Source: Flavihumibacter petaseus NBRC 106054 | GTDB taxonomy: Bacteria; Bacteroidota; Bacteroidia; Chitinophagales; Chitinophagaceae | DNA length: 64,000 nt | Reading direction: 5' to 3' | Assembly: GCF_000974785.1 (NCBI RefSeq) | Contig: NZ_BBWV01000001.1 | Coordinates: forward strand, 930,001 to 994,000 | Shown here: positions 8,627-17,606 of the stretch, piece by piece | How the letters are laid out: each line of letters opens with the position of its first letter | Position numbering within the stretch: the first letter of the stretch is position 1 | The notes under the pieces: model-generated | Databases searched by the model: none | What the model saw: the letters and a program-made list of their open reading frames with translations, nothing else | Told to the model about the DNA's origin: nothing | Position numbers and translations under genes: made by a program

Positions 8627-8638
8627 CTATCAGTAATA

Positions 8639-8953
8639 CTAAACTACTTGAAGCAATGTCCCGATGCCAGTAACCATCACCATCGGGCGTATCAATGGTT
8701 CCAATGGTTGAACAGATTTGTAATATTCCGTATCCAGAACATCCATTTTATCAGCTAATACTTCCCAGTTATCCTGGTACTCACCTGAATATACAAAATC
8801 ATAAAATCTGTCCGCCGTATAATTATCCGGATTAACAAATGAAAGCCGCCACGAAGTCCAGTCAGATATTTCAGATGGCGTGTCATTTTGAACAGAGGTT
8901 TTGTAAACATAATCTATCAATTCCTCGTTTGTCAATTGCTTTATGTCAATCAT
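8639..8953 (-). CDS. hypothetical protein, 104 aa
   Basis: A cytosolic, acidic, aromatic-rich protein without signal or membrane segment (it begins MIDIKQLTNEELIDYVYK). Not recognised. Its size, charge and position in a run of unrelated minus-strand genes would fit an immunity or adaptor protein, but nothing in the sequence proves that. Confidence 0.6.
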   Translation of the reverse strand: MIDIKQLTNEELIDYVYKTSVQNDTPSEISDWTSWRLSFVNPDNYTADRFYDFVYSGEYQDNWEVLADKMDVLDTEYYKSVQPLEPLIRPMVMVTGIGTLLQVV

Positions 8954-8990
8954 AAAATAGTATGTTACCTACTGGCGCACGCCTTGTCAC

Positions 8991-9728
8991 TTAATAACTC
9001 TGAATTTCGGCATTTGCTGTCAATTTCATAATCATGACAGCAATGACAGAAAACAACACCAGCAAAATCCACCACATACTTCTTTTAGTTTTATTGTCAA
9101 TATTTTTGTTGCTGCGTATTTCTAACAAACTCCAAATCATCAAAGAAACAAATGTTGTACCTGCCAATGCCACGACAATCTTATTATTGACCGTATAAAC
9201 ACAAAGCATGAGTCCGACGGTTAATAGTCCGGTCAATCCTTGATACTTCTGAATAAATGAAACTGTATGCTGAGTCGATATCTGTTGAATGGCCTGTAAT
9301 GATGTTTCAAGCTGTGAGTAATTGTCAATCTGAACCGGAATCACAATTAGTTCTCTGGCATCCTTTCCCCTGATTGTATAACCTCCATTTTTATGCTTGA
9401 CTATTTCCTTTATGTCAGCAAAATAAATAGAGATTGTGGGAGTATTTAGCTGTTCTCTTGTAACCAGGTTGTCTGTAATTTTTAACGTATAACTTTCAAA
9501 TAATTCTTTTTGTCGATTTACACCCCGGTACATCCCCCAGCCCAACATCAGAATAATAAAGGGAACCACAACTGGCCAAATATTCATGTCTGAAGGTGCA
9601 GTTGTCGTATTGATTGTGCCAATAACGATGCCAACTATCGCTGCAATAAGCATAAAAGGAATTGCCCGAAATAGTAACAGCTTTCTGACCTCCTTAAACC
9701 CGTCTTGTTTGATTGTGAATACTTGCAT
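8991..9728 (-). CDS. hypothetical membrane protein with PH-like middle domain
   Basis: 245 residues: two N-terminal helices (about 20-38 and 48-65), a soluble beta-rich middle (about 70-160, including ITDNLVTREQL), and two or three more helices from about 165 to 240. The helix-helix-beta-domain-helix order resembles bacterial PH-like membrane proteins. No family name can be given. Spacing to the DUF1003 gene upstream is 18 bp, so they are probably in one operon. Confidence 0.65.
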   Translation of the reverse strand: MQVFTIKQDGFKEVRKLLLFRAIPFMLIAAIVGIVIGTINTTTAPSDMNIWPVVVPFIILMLGWGMYRGVNRQKELFESYTLKITDNLVTREQLNTPTISIYFADIKEIVKHKNGGYTIRGKDARELIVIPVQIDNYSQLETSLQAIQQISTQHTVSFIQKYQGLTGLLTVGLMLCVYTVNNKIVVALAGTTFVSLMIWSLLEIRSNKNIDNKTKRSMWWILLVLFSVIAVMIMKLTANAEIQSY

Positions 9729-9746
9729 GTTATATAAGGCTATAGT

Positions 9747-10286
9747 CTAAGGTTTGCTCCGCCTTAATTCCCCTTCAATTCTCTCCAGCAACTCTATTTG
9801 TTTCGCCTGGGTTTCGTATAACACCTTCATCTGCTCCTTTTGCATCAGGTCGATCTTCTGGTGCAGGCTCCTCACCTGCAGCTCCGCCTTCAGGTTAACC
9901 ATATAGTCATTTTCATTCCGCTTCCTGTCTTTCTCCTCCTTGCGGTTCTGGCTCATCATAATCACCGGCGCCTGCAGCGCGGCAATCGTAGACAAGACCA
10001 GGTTCATCAGGATAAAAGGAAACGGATCGAATTTCCGCGATTCTGCGGCATAAATATTAAAAAGAATCCAGGCAAACAACAGTGCCGAAAAGGAGATGAT
10101 AAAACTCCAGCTTCCGCCAAAACGCGCAACTTTATCGGAGATACTCTGACCCCGCGTCAGAATTTCCTTGGGCTCATTTAAAAGATTATCCACCACAAGC
10201 TTTTCCTCCGCAATCGACTGTTGAACGATGGCCTGCAATTTGGAAAGCTGGTCCTTCCCTGACTGGGTTAAATTCTCTGTGTTCAT
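9747..10286 (-). CDS. DUF1003 family membrane protein
   Basis: About 179 residues. The family core is clear: DKVARFGGSWSFI begins the first helix, a second helix (FPFILMNLVLSTIAALQAPV) follows after a short loop, and QNRKEEKDR with a long charged C-terminal coiled coil completes it. The function of DUF1003 proteins is unsettled. The start is placed at the ATG giving MNTENLTQSG; an in-frame ATG at 10316 would add 10 less typical residues. It is the first gene of the four-gene run reaching 8195. Confidence 0.85.
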   Translation of the reverse strand: MNTENLTQSGKDQLSKLQAIVQQSIAEEKLVVDNLLNEPKEILTRGQSISDKVARFGGSWSFIISFSALLFAWILFNIYAAESRKFDPFPFILMNLVLSTIAALQAPVIMMSQNRKEEKDRKRNENDYMVNLKAELQVRSLHQKIDLMQKEQMKVLYETQAKQIELLERIEGELRRSKP

Positions 10287-10388
10287 ATATAGCGCTTTAT
10301 TGAAATAAAGAATCAAATCTCAAGCACTAATTTATAGGCAACAGTCGACGATGCCAGATTTTACGGTGAAACCAGCCGGTAAGAGATA

Positions 10389-11111
10389 TCATTGCCCGGA
10401 AGTTCTGCCCATACCGGACGAATTAAGGTATCTCCTTTCAAAAAACATCCTGGTCTGAACAGGCTTTCCCTTACAATATGCCGGCTTCCACTTGCCGGAT
10501 GTTTTAGTGATGCCTTCCACCATTCCCTTATCAAAGCCATAAGAAATACTTTTAGTAACCACAACATCCTCCACCTTACCATTCTCCGTAATGGTAAACT
10601 CCATCCGAAAGTAGCTTGCCTGGATGACATTGTAACCATTACTGTATTTATTCAGTGCCATATCAAGTTTGCCTTTAGTATACCTGGGACTCAGGGTATC
10701 CGTCGCTTCATACAGTGGCAGACTATTCTTTTCTCCGATTTGCCTCAAAACGCCGGGATGCTGGCACAGGTAACCTTCCGCTTTAAATTTTAGCAACCGA
10801 AATCCCGGGGCCTGGATCGTGAACGTAGAATCAGTAAGCTCATCTATAGTATATGACTGGACACCAATAATAATCTGGTTTCCCTGTAAACTATAGTTCA
10901 TATCAAAGTCATCCCAGGCAGGATAAAAACTAATATTAACACGCTCTTTCCCAAAAGAATACCTGGTATAAATTGTATCAGGTCCAGCCGCATTGCCCGA
11001 CAAATCAACGCTCTCTACTTTAATCCAGCTTTTCAACAGCTTTTTGTCAGACTGTCCAGATACCGCCTGACCAAGAATAAGGATTCCAAAAATGAACATC
11101 AGTTGTTTCAT
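10389..11111 (-). CDS. secreted protein with TonB C-terminal-like domain
   Basis: 240 residues with a signal peptide (MKQLMFIFGILILGQAVSGQ). The C-terminal 90 residues (FRMEFTITENGKVEDVVV, KSISYGFDKGM, GKWKPAYCKGKPVQTR) match the TonB C-terminal fold as found in the many TonB-C paralogs of Bacteroidota. The middle resembles a lipocalin-like secreted domain. There is no membrane anchor plus proline-rich span, so it is probably not an energy transducer itself but a periplasmic TonB-C-like protein. Confidence 0.72.
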   Translation of the reverse strand: MKQLMFIFGILILGQAVSGQSDKKLLKSWIKVESVDLSGNAAGPDTIYTRYSFGKERVNISFYPAWDDFDMNYSLQGNQIIIGVQSYTIDELTDSTFTIQAPGFRLLKFKAEGYLCQHPGVLRQIGEKNSLPLYEATDTLSPRYTKGKLDMALNKYSNGYNVIQASYFRMEFTITENGKVEDVVVTKSISYGFDKGMVEGITKTSGKWKPAYCKGKPVQTRMFFERRYLNSSGMGRTSGQ

Positions 11112-11153
11112 GTGATTTCTGATAAGGTTTAAATTAAGGTGCCAATATCGTTA

Positions 11154-11759
11154 CTATACAACACTTTGCCTTGCTGCGATTTGTTTCAACTTATCCGGGT
11201 TGTCTTTGAAGGCTTCCAGCTCACCGATAGCCCTGAAAACAAAACTTCGGAAATAATTTGTATGTCCAGGGGAGTGATTCTTTTGTTTGCTGTCCACATT
11301 TACTGCAATAGCCTGACCCGTACGGATCAATCCCCAGGGTATTCCCCACCATCCGAAAATCACTGATTTAATCAGCGCGCGATTATTTGCCTTATCGAGG
11401 CAGCGGGGACAGCCAACACTGATTTTCCGGTCGTAGGTTGTAGCCAATATCATGCTGAATGCCTCCGCCGTCAAGGTTGCATTGAGTCGGCCTTTTGAAT
11501 CTCCGCACGTGGGACATTCCAGCCTGCTCAGTATATCGCAAAACGCGTCAATCTCCTCTACCGAATAGGTTCTGTTCTGTGCTGCAATTCCACGTTCAAT
11601 ACCTTCCCCGAGCCCTCTTCTCTGAATTTCAGATCTCACCACTTCCATTGCCTCTGGCATTAGTCCATGTGCTTCACGCGTTGCTGCCCTTACCAGTTCT
11701 TCATCAGACATTCGCTGATAAGTCTCTTTTACAATTGAAATGTCAATTCCTTTGCTCAT
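11154..11759 (-). CDS. hypothetical zinc-ribbon protein with one membrane-associated segment
   Basis: 201 residues. A helical N-terminal part (YQRMSDEELVRAATREAH, about 13-32) is followed by two Cys pairs, CPTC near 82 and CPRC near 117, making a four-cysteine zinc ribbon with a 30-residue gap. A hydrophobic aromatic stretch (about 130-150, FGWWGIPWGLIRTG) and a helical tail follow. The family is not recognised; the ribbon suggests a metal-stabilised adaptor. The 154 bases upstream to the next gene contain no clear feature. Confidence 0.65.
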   Translation of the reverse strand: MSKGIDISIVKETYQRMSDEELVRAATREAHGLMPEAMEVVRSEIQRRGLGEGIERGIAAQNRTYSVEEIDAFCDILSRLECPTCGDSKGRLNATLTAEAFSMILATTYDRKISVGCPRCLDKANNRALIKSVIFGWWGIPWGLIRTGQAIAVNVDSKQKNHSPGHTNYFRSFVFRAIGELEAFKDNPDKLKQIAARQSVV

Positions 11760-11913
11760 ATATTATTAGATCTTTTTGCCGAACAAAGCTGATTCAGTAA
11801 AATCGCATATCGTCAACTGATACTTTGACGACAGGTGAGGATTGCGATGAAATGAATACCAATTATGTGTATTGAGTGGACCGCCTTTTCTATGAAAGGC
11901 CTATTCTGCCAGG

Positions 11914-12354
11914 TTACTGTTCTTGCCAGAAATAAATTTTATCTATTGTAGCCAAATAAGAACTTAAATGTCCCTTATGAGTTGTGTCAACAAGCCCTTT
12001 AATTGTTACTCGCTTACCATTCATTCTATCTAAATATGAGTTGTCAATACTCAGGTCTTTGTCTGTTCCTAACCAAAATCCTTCCAGCGCTCCGTTTGGC
12101 AATCTATTATCAGTGTAAATTGCAAATTCTTCAAATGCCTGATGGAATTTTCCCGTAGTTTCAACATACCGTCCCTGAAACGCTCTATAGTTCTCAGCAA
12201 GTTCTGAAATAGAAACTTTTGTTGCTCTAATTGTTGAGTCCAGGTGAACGACTACAAATGCCTGCTTGGGTTTTGAATTGCAAGCAAGATTTGTAAGCGC
12301 AAAAACAAATAATGTCAGTAATGAAACGAAAATGCGGAAAACAAAAGTTGCCAT
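11914..12354 (-). CDS. lipoprotein, probably OB-fold
   Basis: 146 residues from the ATG at 12354 (MATFVFRIFVSLL). This start gives a standard lipoprotein signal with the cysteine in ALTNLAC and avoids overlap with the upstream gene. An earlier in-frame ATG at 12396 would overlap it and spoil the signal. The mature part (YRAFQGRYVETTGKF, NGKRVTIKGLVDTTHKGHL) has the rhythm of a small OB-fold seen in other bacterial lipoproteins. Function unknown. Confidence 0.65.
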   Translation of the reverse strand: MATFVFRIFVSLLTLFVFALTNLACNSKPKQAFVVVHLDSTIRATKVSISELAENYRAFQGRYVETTGKFHQAFEEFAIYTDNRLPNGALEGFWLGTDKDLSIDNSYLDRMNGKRVTIKGLVDTTHKGHLSSYLATIDKIYFWQEQ

Positions 12355-12370
12355 TATTGTGAATTTATAT

Positions 12371-12853
12371 CTACTTTTTGTCAAATCTGACGACATTAGA
12401 CCATGTCAAAGAACTCGACTCCAGTGGATTGGCCAATCGTCTAAGGTCACTTACTGAGGCCTGTATACTTACAACTTTACTGCCCTTTAACTTCTGTCTC
12501 ATTTCAATTGCGGAAATAGTCTTCTGATCAACATATCCCGAAAAGTACATCGTGTCAATACTAATTGTCTTCAAGAAACTTTGCTGACTTTCAAGGGTTA
12601 AATCTTTCTCCAGAAATCTGTCTCCAGGTGAAATCGCATAAAAGCCTTCGTCGTCTACATAAAATCTAAAAATCAAATTACTCAACCGTAATGGCGAAGT
12701 TTCGGTATTTGTAATGCGGACAGTTATGCTTTCAGGGGTTTTGTCAAGTCCCTGGCTGGATGAAATAGTAAAATTGTAATCAAACTTCATAGTCTGAAAC
12801 GATGTCAACCCAATCAGGCTAGAGACAAATAGAAAAATTTTACCGGATTTCAA
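12371..12853 (-). CDS. hypothetical secreted protein
   Basis: 160 residues with a short signal peptide (MKSGKIFLFVSSLIGLTSFQ). The remainder is beta-rich with an immunoglobulin-like pattern (SITVRITNTETSPLRLSNLI). Not recognised. The next gene starts 17 bp downstream when its start is set at 12354. Confidence 0.6.
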   Translation of the reverse strand: MKSGKIFLFVSSLIGLTSFQTMKFDYNFTISSSQGLDKTPESITVRITNTETSPLRLSNLIFRFYVDDEGFYAISPGDRFLEKDLTLESQQSFLKTISIDTMYFSGYVDQKTISAIEMRQKLKGSKVVSIQASVSDLRRLANPLESSSLTWSNVVRFDKK

Positions 12854-12890
12854 ATGTCAGTTTTTGAGTTCTATACTTTCAATCCTGCTA

Positions 12891-13388
12891 TTATAGTTCA
12901 ATACTGTAAAATGTCTGTTTAAACTTATCAATAAATTGCCCTTTGTCCAGGTCTCCGCCCGTAAAAAGAATGAGCGTATTGTCTTTAATAACAAAGGCAT
13001 TAAACACGATATTCTTGTAACTATTACTGTCGTCGGTCTCCGTGTAGGAAATGTAGTAAGCAATGTTACCCTTCATTGTTGTATCCTTTTCCGTTAAGTC
13101 TGAGATCTTATATCCGCCTTGTTTAGACATATTCAACAATTGAATTAGTTGACCTTTTGCCATTGCAGAAGTCACACCGGGTGCAATGGTAAATGAGAAA
13201 GCAGTTGGATTTACTGCCTGGAGGTCTGATGATCCATGTTTGGTAAAAACCTTTGTCCCCTGAAAATCGCCTGCGAAGTGAAACCCAGTGATCGTTGTGT
13301 CAACCTTTATATCTTCCAGCTTGATTTGTCCGACCGAACAAGTAAACGAAAAAACAGAAAATGTAAGAAACGTCAACTTTATATTCAT
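12891..13388 (-). CDS. hypothetical secreted protein
   Basis: 165 residues with a signal peptide ending near TCSVGQ. The mature protein is one alpha/beta domain without cysteines (features include FSFTIAPGVTSAMAKGQ and IVFNAFVIKDNTLILFTGG). No family is recognised; it resembles the small PsbP-like/DUF-type secreted proteins common in this phylum, but this is only a fold impression. Confidence 0.6.
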   Translation of the reverse strand: MNIKLTFLTFSVFSFTCSVGQIKLEDIKVDTTITGFHFAGDFQGTKVFTKHGSSDLQAVNPTAFSFTIAPGVTSAMAKGQLIQLLNMSKQGGYKISDLTEKDTTMKGNIAYYISYTETDDSNSYKNIVFNAFVIKDNTLILFTGGDLDKGQFIDKFKQTFYSIEL

Positions 13389-13462
13389 AGTAGATGATTT
13401 CGGAAGCTAATTTCTATTCGTTAAGCCACACTATCGTTGCGCGAGATCCAGGCCGGATTTCC

Positions 13463-14167
13463 TCAATTTGATATTTCATATTCTGAAATCACCTTACTCA
13501 TGAAAACCAAAATTTCCGGCGAAACCTTAAAGCCCTCTCCTCCATAGCTCTTATTAAAAGTATTAATGCTACCCATATTGGAATATACAGAAGGCTCAAA
13601 CCCTGTCTCGGTATTTGTCAGATACTTTAACTTTCCCAGTTTTACATCTGCCCTGTCACATAATTTGTGCGCAGACTTTAGCGCGTCATCATAGGCCAAC
13701 AGGTCCGTTTCGCGTAGCAGACTATCTGCTTTGGAATGGCCAAACTGGACCTGCGAAATGCTATTTATCCTGGTTGCCAGTAGTTTAGCCGTAAGATCAG
13801 TGAATTGTGAAATGTCGTTCAGGACAAAGTCAATAGATTGCTCTGCTTTGTAGCCAACAAATACATTACGGCGCCCGTTATAATTATACTCTTTGTTTGC
13901 TGAAATGCTACTGGTCTTAATGTCATTCTGTTTACTTCCAAATTCTGCCAAAATATTCACTACACTGTCAACCGTTGCCTGCGAAAGCCTAACCGCCTCA
14001 CTCATTCGCGGCTGTACAAAACTTACATCAATGGTCAGAATAACAAGATCTGGCTTCACACGAATCTTCCCCTCTCCAGACACTTTTATACTGCCTGGCT
14101 CCCTTTTTGAATCATTACAGGAAAATAGACAACCCGATACAATTGCAAGTAAAATAGCCTTATTCAT
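13463..14167 (-). CDS. SIMPL-domain (DUF541) lipoprotein
   Basis: 234 residues from the ATG at 14167 (MNKAILLAIVSGCLFSC), which gives a proper lipobox; an ATG at 14191 only lengthens the signal. The SIMPL/DUF541 signature is present: IKVSGEGKIRVKPDLVILTIDV near the mature N-terminus, then the SAHKLCDRADVKLGKL block about two thirds along. Family members are periplasmic proteins associated with oxidative or envelope stress; the exact role is unclear. Confidence 0.85.
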   Translation of the reverse strand: MNKAILLAIVSGCLFSCNDSKREPGSIKVSGEGKIRVKPDLVILTIDVSFVQPRMSEAVRLSQATVDSVVNILAEFGSKQNDIKTSSISANKEYNYNGRRNVFVGYKAEQSIDFVLNDISQFTDLTAKLLATRINSISQVQFGHSKADSLLRETDLLAYDDALKSAHKLCDRADVKLGKLKYLTNTETGFEPSVYSNMGSINTFNKSYGGEGFKVSPEILVFMSKVISEYEISN

Positions 14168-14248
14168 AATAAATTTTAGGCTGAGATACATAATCTTAAA
14201 GTATACATAACCTACAAAGGTCTTTAAGAAATAATTAAGAAAATGAAG

Positions 14249-14272
14249 CTATGGTATAACGTTCTACCATAG
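14249..14272 (-). terminator. hairpin at a gene end, possible terminator
   Basis: CTATGGTA (14249-14256) and TACCATAG (14265-14272) form a perfect 8-bp stem with an 8-base loop. On the minus strand it overlaps the stop codon of the gene ending at 14264 and is followed by a T-rich stretch (cttcattttctt). It is a weak, AT-rich stem, so efficiency is doubtful. Confidence 0.45.
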
Positions 14273-14557
14273 TCCAGGTAGAGGGAAGCGATAAACGATG
14301 AAATATTTCCTGCCATTGATTTCAAAAGCTTGTTTTTCTCTCCGCTGCTTTAGTAACTTCTTAATCTGCTTTAAATGCCGCTTGTCCAAATAGATAGTGG
14401 TTTCATAACCACCGTCTTCTCTTTTTGTGTCCGGGCTATTCAGGTCGGGCCAATCGCCTGGCCGCCAAACGCAAATTGGCCAAATATAAGAAGGATGAAA
14501 AGAAATAGTCTGTTCATTGGGTTTCTCAAACAATGCAGTTTCTGTCAATTTGGACAA
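14264..14557 (-). CDS. hypothetical protein, 97 aa
   Basis: A small soluble protein rich in Trp, Pro and Tyr (SYIWPICVWRPGDWP), with a basic helical stretch (KRHLKQIKKLLKQRREKQ) in the second half. Not recognised. It has no signal peptide. It lies alone between 46 bp of intergenic DNA upstream and a hairpin at its stop codon. Confidence 0.5.
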   Translation of the reverse strand: MSKLTETALFEKPNEQTISFHPSYIWPICVWRPGDWPDLNSPDTKREDGGYETTIYLDKRHLKQIKKLLKQRREKQAFEINGRKYFIVYRFPLPGLW

Positions 14558-14602
14558 TAGACCATCTGACGCGCCATTAAATAATGTGTCGCCACTTTAT
14601 CC

Positions 14603-15430
14603 TTAAAACCTGTCCAAATACCATTTAATATATTGCTCTTTAATATTATCAAGACTAAGAACCTCAGATGTCATTGAATTTTTTGGCAAAAACGCCAATG
14701 CAGCCGTATTTGCCTCTAAGTTAAAAACGCTGGAACCTGCCATGTAATTCCTTTTAGCGTATCGTGTGATTGGCTGTCCAAGAGGTTCATAAAACTGACA
14801 ACGATATTCAGTCGTGTCGGTAGACTGAATTGTCAATATCCTAAGACCATTGTAGCTGTCAATAACCACCATGTCATATTCGATTGTCGGCCTTTTGAAA
14901 ATCAAAAAAGAATCAAGTCCAGCATACTTCTTCATCTCCTTTATGGCTTTTCTGGCTTCTGCTTTATCATCTCTATCAAAATAATCCTCTCCTTCGCCCG
15001 TCAGCTTCCAAATCTGGTCATTTCTTTTGGCTGCACTTAAAATTTCCTTTCTTGTCGGAGTTGCCAATTTGGGCTTGATAAATGATACAGTAAAATTCTC
15101 TTTGTTGGTATTCAGCTGAGTCAACCAAATTTGAATTTTATCTATATCAATACGAGGATATATGTCTGTATCCAATTCTGTTGTGTCTTTACGGTATGTT
15201 TTACCATCATCGCCTGCAGAAGAAGTCGTTGTAAAGTATCTCGATATTTCGAACTGTCTATCAGAAGCCTTAGAAAATTCGATCATTTCCCCTCGCCCAT
15301 ACACTCCAGGCTCGCCCCAGGAGTTGTGGCTCCTACCATAATAAAAAATAATTCTGGTGATGGTGTCTGCACTTTGTCCTTGTACAAAGTATCCGATCAG
15401 GAGAAAAAAGGAAAGTATAAGTTTTGGCAC
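14603..15430 (-). CDS. hypothetical secreted protein
   Basis: 275 residues with a cleavable signal (MPKLILSFFLLIGYFVQGQ). The mature part shows no named domain; it is rich in charged helices in the middle (DDKAEARKAIKEMKKY) and beta-like at both ends. Exported, probably periplasmic. Another of the unrelated single genes of the accessory island. Confidence 0.6.
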   Translation of the reverse strand: MPKLILSFFLLIGYFVQGQSADTITRIIFYYGRSHNSWGEPGVYGRGEMIEFSKASDRQFEISRYFTTTSSAGDDGKTYRKDTTELDTDIYPRIDIDKIQIWLTQLNTNKENFTVSFIKPKLATPTRKEILSAAKRNDQIWKLTGEGEDYFDRDDKAEARKAIKEMKKYAGLDSFLIFKRPTIEYDMVVIDSYNGLRILTIQSTDTTEYRCQFYEPLGQPITRYAKRNYMAGSSVFNLEANTAALAFLPKNSMTSEVLSLDNIKEQYIKWYLDRF

Positions 15431-15492
15431 TTGTCGGATGAGATTATGTCTTAAGTGAGGGGTTGTCTAAAATGGCTACTAACAGTCTTCTG

Positions 15493-15999
15493 TTAAACTT
15501 CATAAGGTGTCTGACTAAAACCAATTCCATTCCTATCTTTAAGAGTCAAAACTTGTTCGTCAGTTAGAATCGGTTTTTGCCTTACAATCTGGACAAATCC
15601 TGACGATTTAAAACTTATAAAACCTTCCTGCAAGTCAAGCTTCCAGTCGTAAATCCAATTATCTCTTTCCTGTTCTGTTTTGTCAACTAAATAAATATCA
15701 GCAACTTCGAGCATATCTGTAGTACCTCCTCTTCTGTCAATGTTCATCGTCAAACCAAAAGTATCTTTAAACACCAGGGTGCAGGGTGCAACCCAAAATG
15801 AAAAATGTCGAACAGGCTTTATAGGATGCACCCATTTGAAAATATAGTCTATATCCAAAACCAAATGTGCGGTGCCATTTTCATTTACAGGTAAAAATGA
15901 CAAACCATAAATGCTACTGTCGTGCCAGCCCATTTGCCCATAGTCATCCTGTGTCCAAACGAACTTTTCAAGCTCGAATACTTCGTGTCCAATTGTCAT
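15493..15999 (-). CDS. hypothetical cytosolic protein
   Basis: 168 residues, no signal peptide. The order HDS near residue 26, then LVLDIDYIFKWV, then FSFWVAPCTLVF recalls a set of widely scattered bacterial hypothetical proteins that have no assigned function. A role as an immunity or antitoxin-like protein has no direct support here. Confidence 0.62.
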   Translation of the reverse strand: MTIGHEVFELEKFVWTQDDYGQMGWHDSSIYGLSFLPVNENGTAHLVLDIDYIFKWVHPIKPVRHFSFWVAPCTLVFKDTFGLTMNIDRRGGTTDMLEVADIYLVDKTEQERDNWIYDWKLDLQEGFISFKSSGFVQIVRQKPILTDEQVLTLKDRNGIGFSQTPYEV

Positions 16000-16081
16000 A
16001 ATCTTTGTCTTAAAATCGTAAAGGTGATGTTGATTAAAGTGAAGCGCAATACTTTAAGCGTATCGCAGTGTCGGTCCTTTC

Positions 16082-16606
16082 TTATATTGACAAGTTAGCA
16101 TGAAGTCCAAATTGTGTCTTTCTCTTCAACTTTATATGTTTAATTACATCATCCTTTGATTTAAACTTTTGAAAACCGTATCCGGTCCAAAGATCAATCA
16201 CTTTTTCATTTTGCAATCTGAACATGAGAATGGTGGTAGATACACCAGCGCCTCCTGTTAAATATGCTATAAGGAAAATATCTTTACTTGCTAAAAAGAA
16301 TAATAACTTCCTTCGTGGCAATTCCTGAGACGACGTACAACAACAACGATAGTCTTCATTATAATTTGCAATGGAAAACTTGTCATTAGTAAGGCAATTA
16401 AGCTGTTGCCGAATAAATGGGGGAATCTGTTGTTTGTCCTTAAATGTTTCAAAAGCTTGTGATTGCAAGATCGAAAGGAAACCATCTAAACCTTTGTCCA
16501 AAAATATTCTATTGGTATCAACAGCGATACCGCAGCTGTTTTGTCCAAATGAACTATATGAGAACGCTAGAAATAAAGAGAGTGCTAAACATTTAATCTT
16601 TTTCAT
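16082..16606 (-). CDS. hypothetical secreted protein, Cys-containing
   Basis: 174 residues from the second ATG (MKKIKCLALSLFL), which begins a standard signal peptide ending near SSFGQ. The mature part has a triple-cysteine run (RCCCTSS, about residue 88) and other cysteines, suggesting disulfides. No family is recognised. Confidence 0.6.
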   Translation of the reverse strand: MKKIKCLALSLFLAFSYSSFGQNSCGIAVDTNRIFLDKGLDGFLSILQSQAFETFKDKQQIPPFIRQQLNCLTNDKFSIANYNEDYRCCCTSSQELPRRKLLFFLASKDIFLIAYLTGGAGVSTTILMFRLQNEKVIDLWTGYGFQKFKSKDDVIKHIKLKRKTQFGLHANLSI

Positions 16607-16631
16607 ACCCACTAATTTTTAAGTACGAGAA

Positions 16632-17111
16632 TTAAACCGATGTTGCGCGTAGATCTAAGCAGTCAACTTTATCCGTTAACGTCTTGACTTGAACCCACCA
16701 TTGATACGCTGACAAAGACAAATTATACTCCATAAACAGGCTCTCTTCGTTGGCAAGATAGCTTTGACAAAAATGAAAAGATCTGTGATGTTGTCCGACA
16801 TCATAGTAGAATGAATAATTAGGTTCATGGCTCTCCCAGCTCATGGAGTAAGATAGTGTCTTGTCATTATTCATTTTGCCACTCAATATCACTGGCAAGA
16901 AATACTCTGCGTCTAACTTCTGAGAATTGTCATTATAATAGTCAAATAAATGTACCGATGAGTAGGTCTTAATTTCCGATAGGCAACTACCTTTTAGTTT
17001 TTTGACATTGGTCACCCCACCCTTGTTCTCCACTGCAACGGCAAAACTGAATATTAGTGGTCGCCTTTCGCTGTTCCCATTTCTACCTGCACAGAAACAT
17101 GAAGTTATCAA
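16632..17111 (-). CDS. hypothetical protein, start uncertain, possibly truncated
   Basis: An open frame of 159 codons whose only upstream start candidate is a TTG at 17111, two codons after a stop. There is no ATG near the expected N-terminus and no complete signal peptide, although the first residues (ITSCFCAG) look like a damaged lipobox region. The body (LIFSFAVAVENKGGVTNVKK onward) reads as normal coding sequence. It may be a real gene with a TTG start or one that lost its original start. Confidence 0.4.
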   Translation of the reverse strand: MITSCFCAGRNGNSERRPLIFSFAVAVENKGGVTNVKKLKGSCLSEIKTYSSVHLFDYYNDNSQKLDAEYFLPVILSGKMNNDKTLSYSMSWESHEPNYSFYYDVGQHHRSFHFCQSYLANEESLFMEYNLSLSAYQWWVQVKTLTDKVDCLDLRATSV

Positions 17112-17114
17112 TTG

Positions 17115-17606
17115 TCAAAGAGGCTTAAACTTTCTATGTTTTGGAAAGCCATGCAAGTAATTGACTTCTATCTCAAAACAAGTCGCCCCTTTCGGGTTTT
17201 TCAGGTGTGCGAATTCTGTTGTGTTCAACAACAGTCTGGCTTGTGAAAGAACCAATTTGTCCAGGAATGAAAGCTGATGAAAGATAGTAGTGTCATAACT
17301 GCCAGGAAGTTCCCGAAACAAAATCGTATAAGAAAGTCCTTTTTCCCTCTCATCTGTCATTACAATCCTGTCCGGGTAAAAGCTAAAATACCGCTTTACG
17401 TTACTGCTGTCCACGTCCGCATATACTTTGTCAACAGTTGTTCCGTGACGTGTTGCGCTTATTGAATAGAACTTTACTTTTCCATATTCGGTCATACTCT
17501 TCCCAATCAATCTCTCCGTACTGGTACAACTACATATTGCACAAGCAGTCACCAAAAAAAGAGAAATATCTACTATTGTACTGTATTTTAAGTCGGTAAA
17601 ATTCAT
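17115..17606 (-). CDS. hypothetical lipoprotein
   Basis: 163 residues. The N-terminal signal ends in a lipobox with several cysteines (CAICSC near residue 27). The mature part is beta-rich and unrecognised. Its start overlaps the stop of the HEAT-like gene by 4 bp (17603-17606), so it is translationally coupled at the end of the run 19520 to 17115. Confidence 0.62.
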   Translation of the reverse strand: MNFTDLKYSTIVDISLFLVTACAICSCTSTERLIGKSMTEYGKVKFYSISATRHGTTVDKVYADVDSSNVKRYFSFYPDRIVMTDEREKGLSYTILFRELPGSYDTTIFHQLSFLDKLVLSQARLLLNTTEFAHLKNPKGATCFEIEVNYLHGFPKHRKFKPL

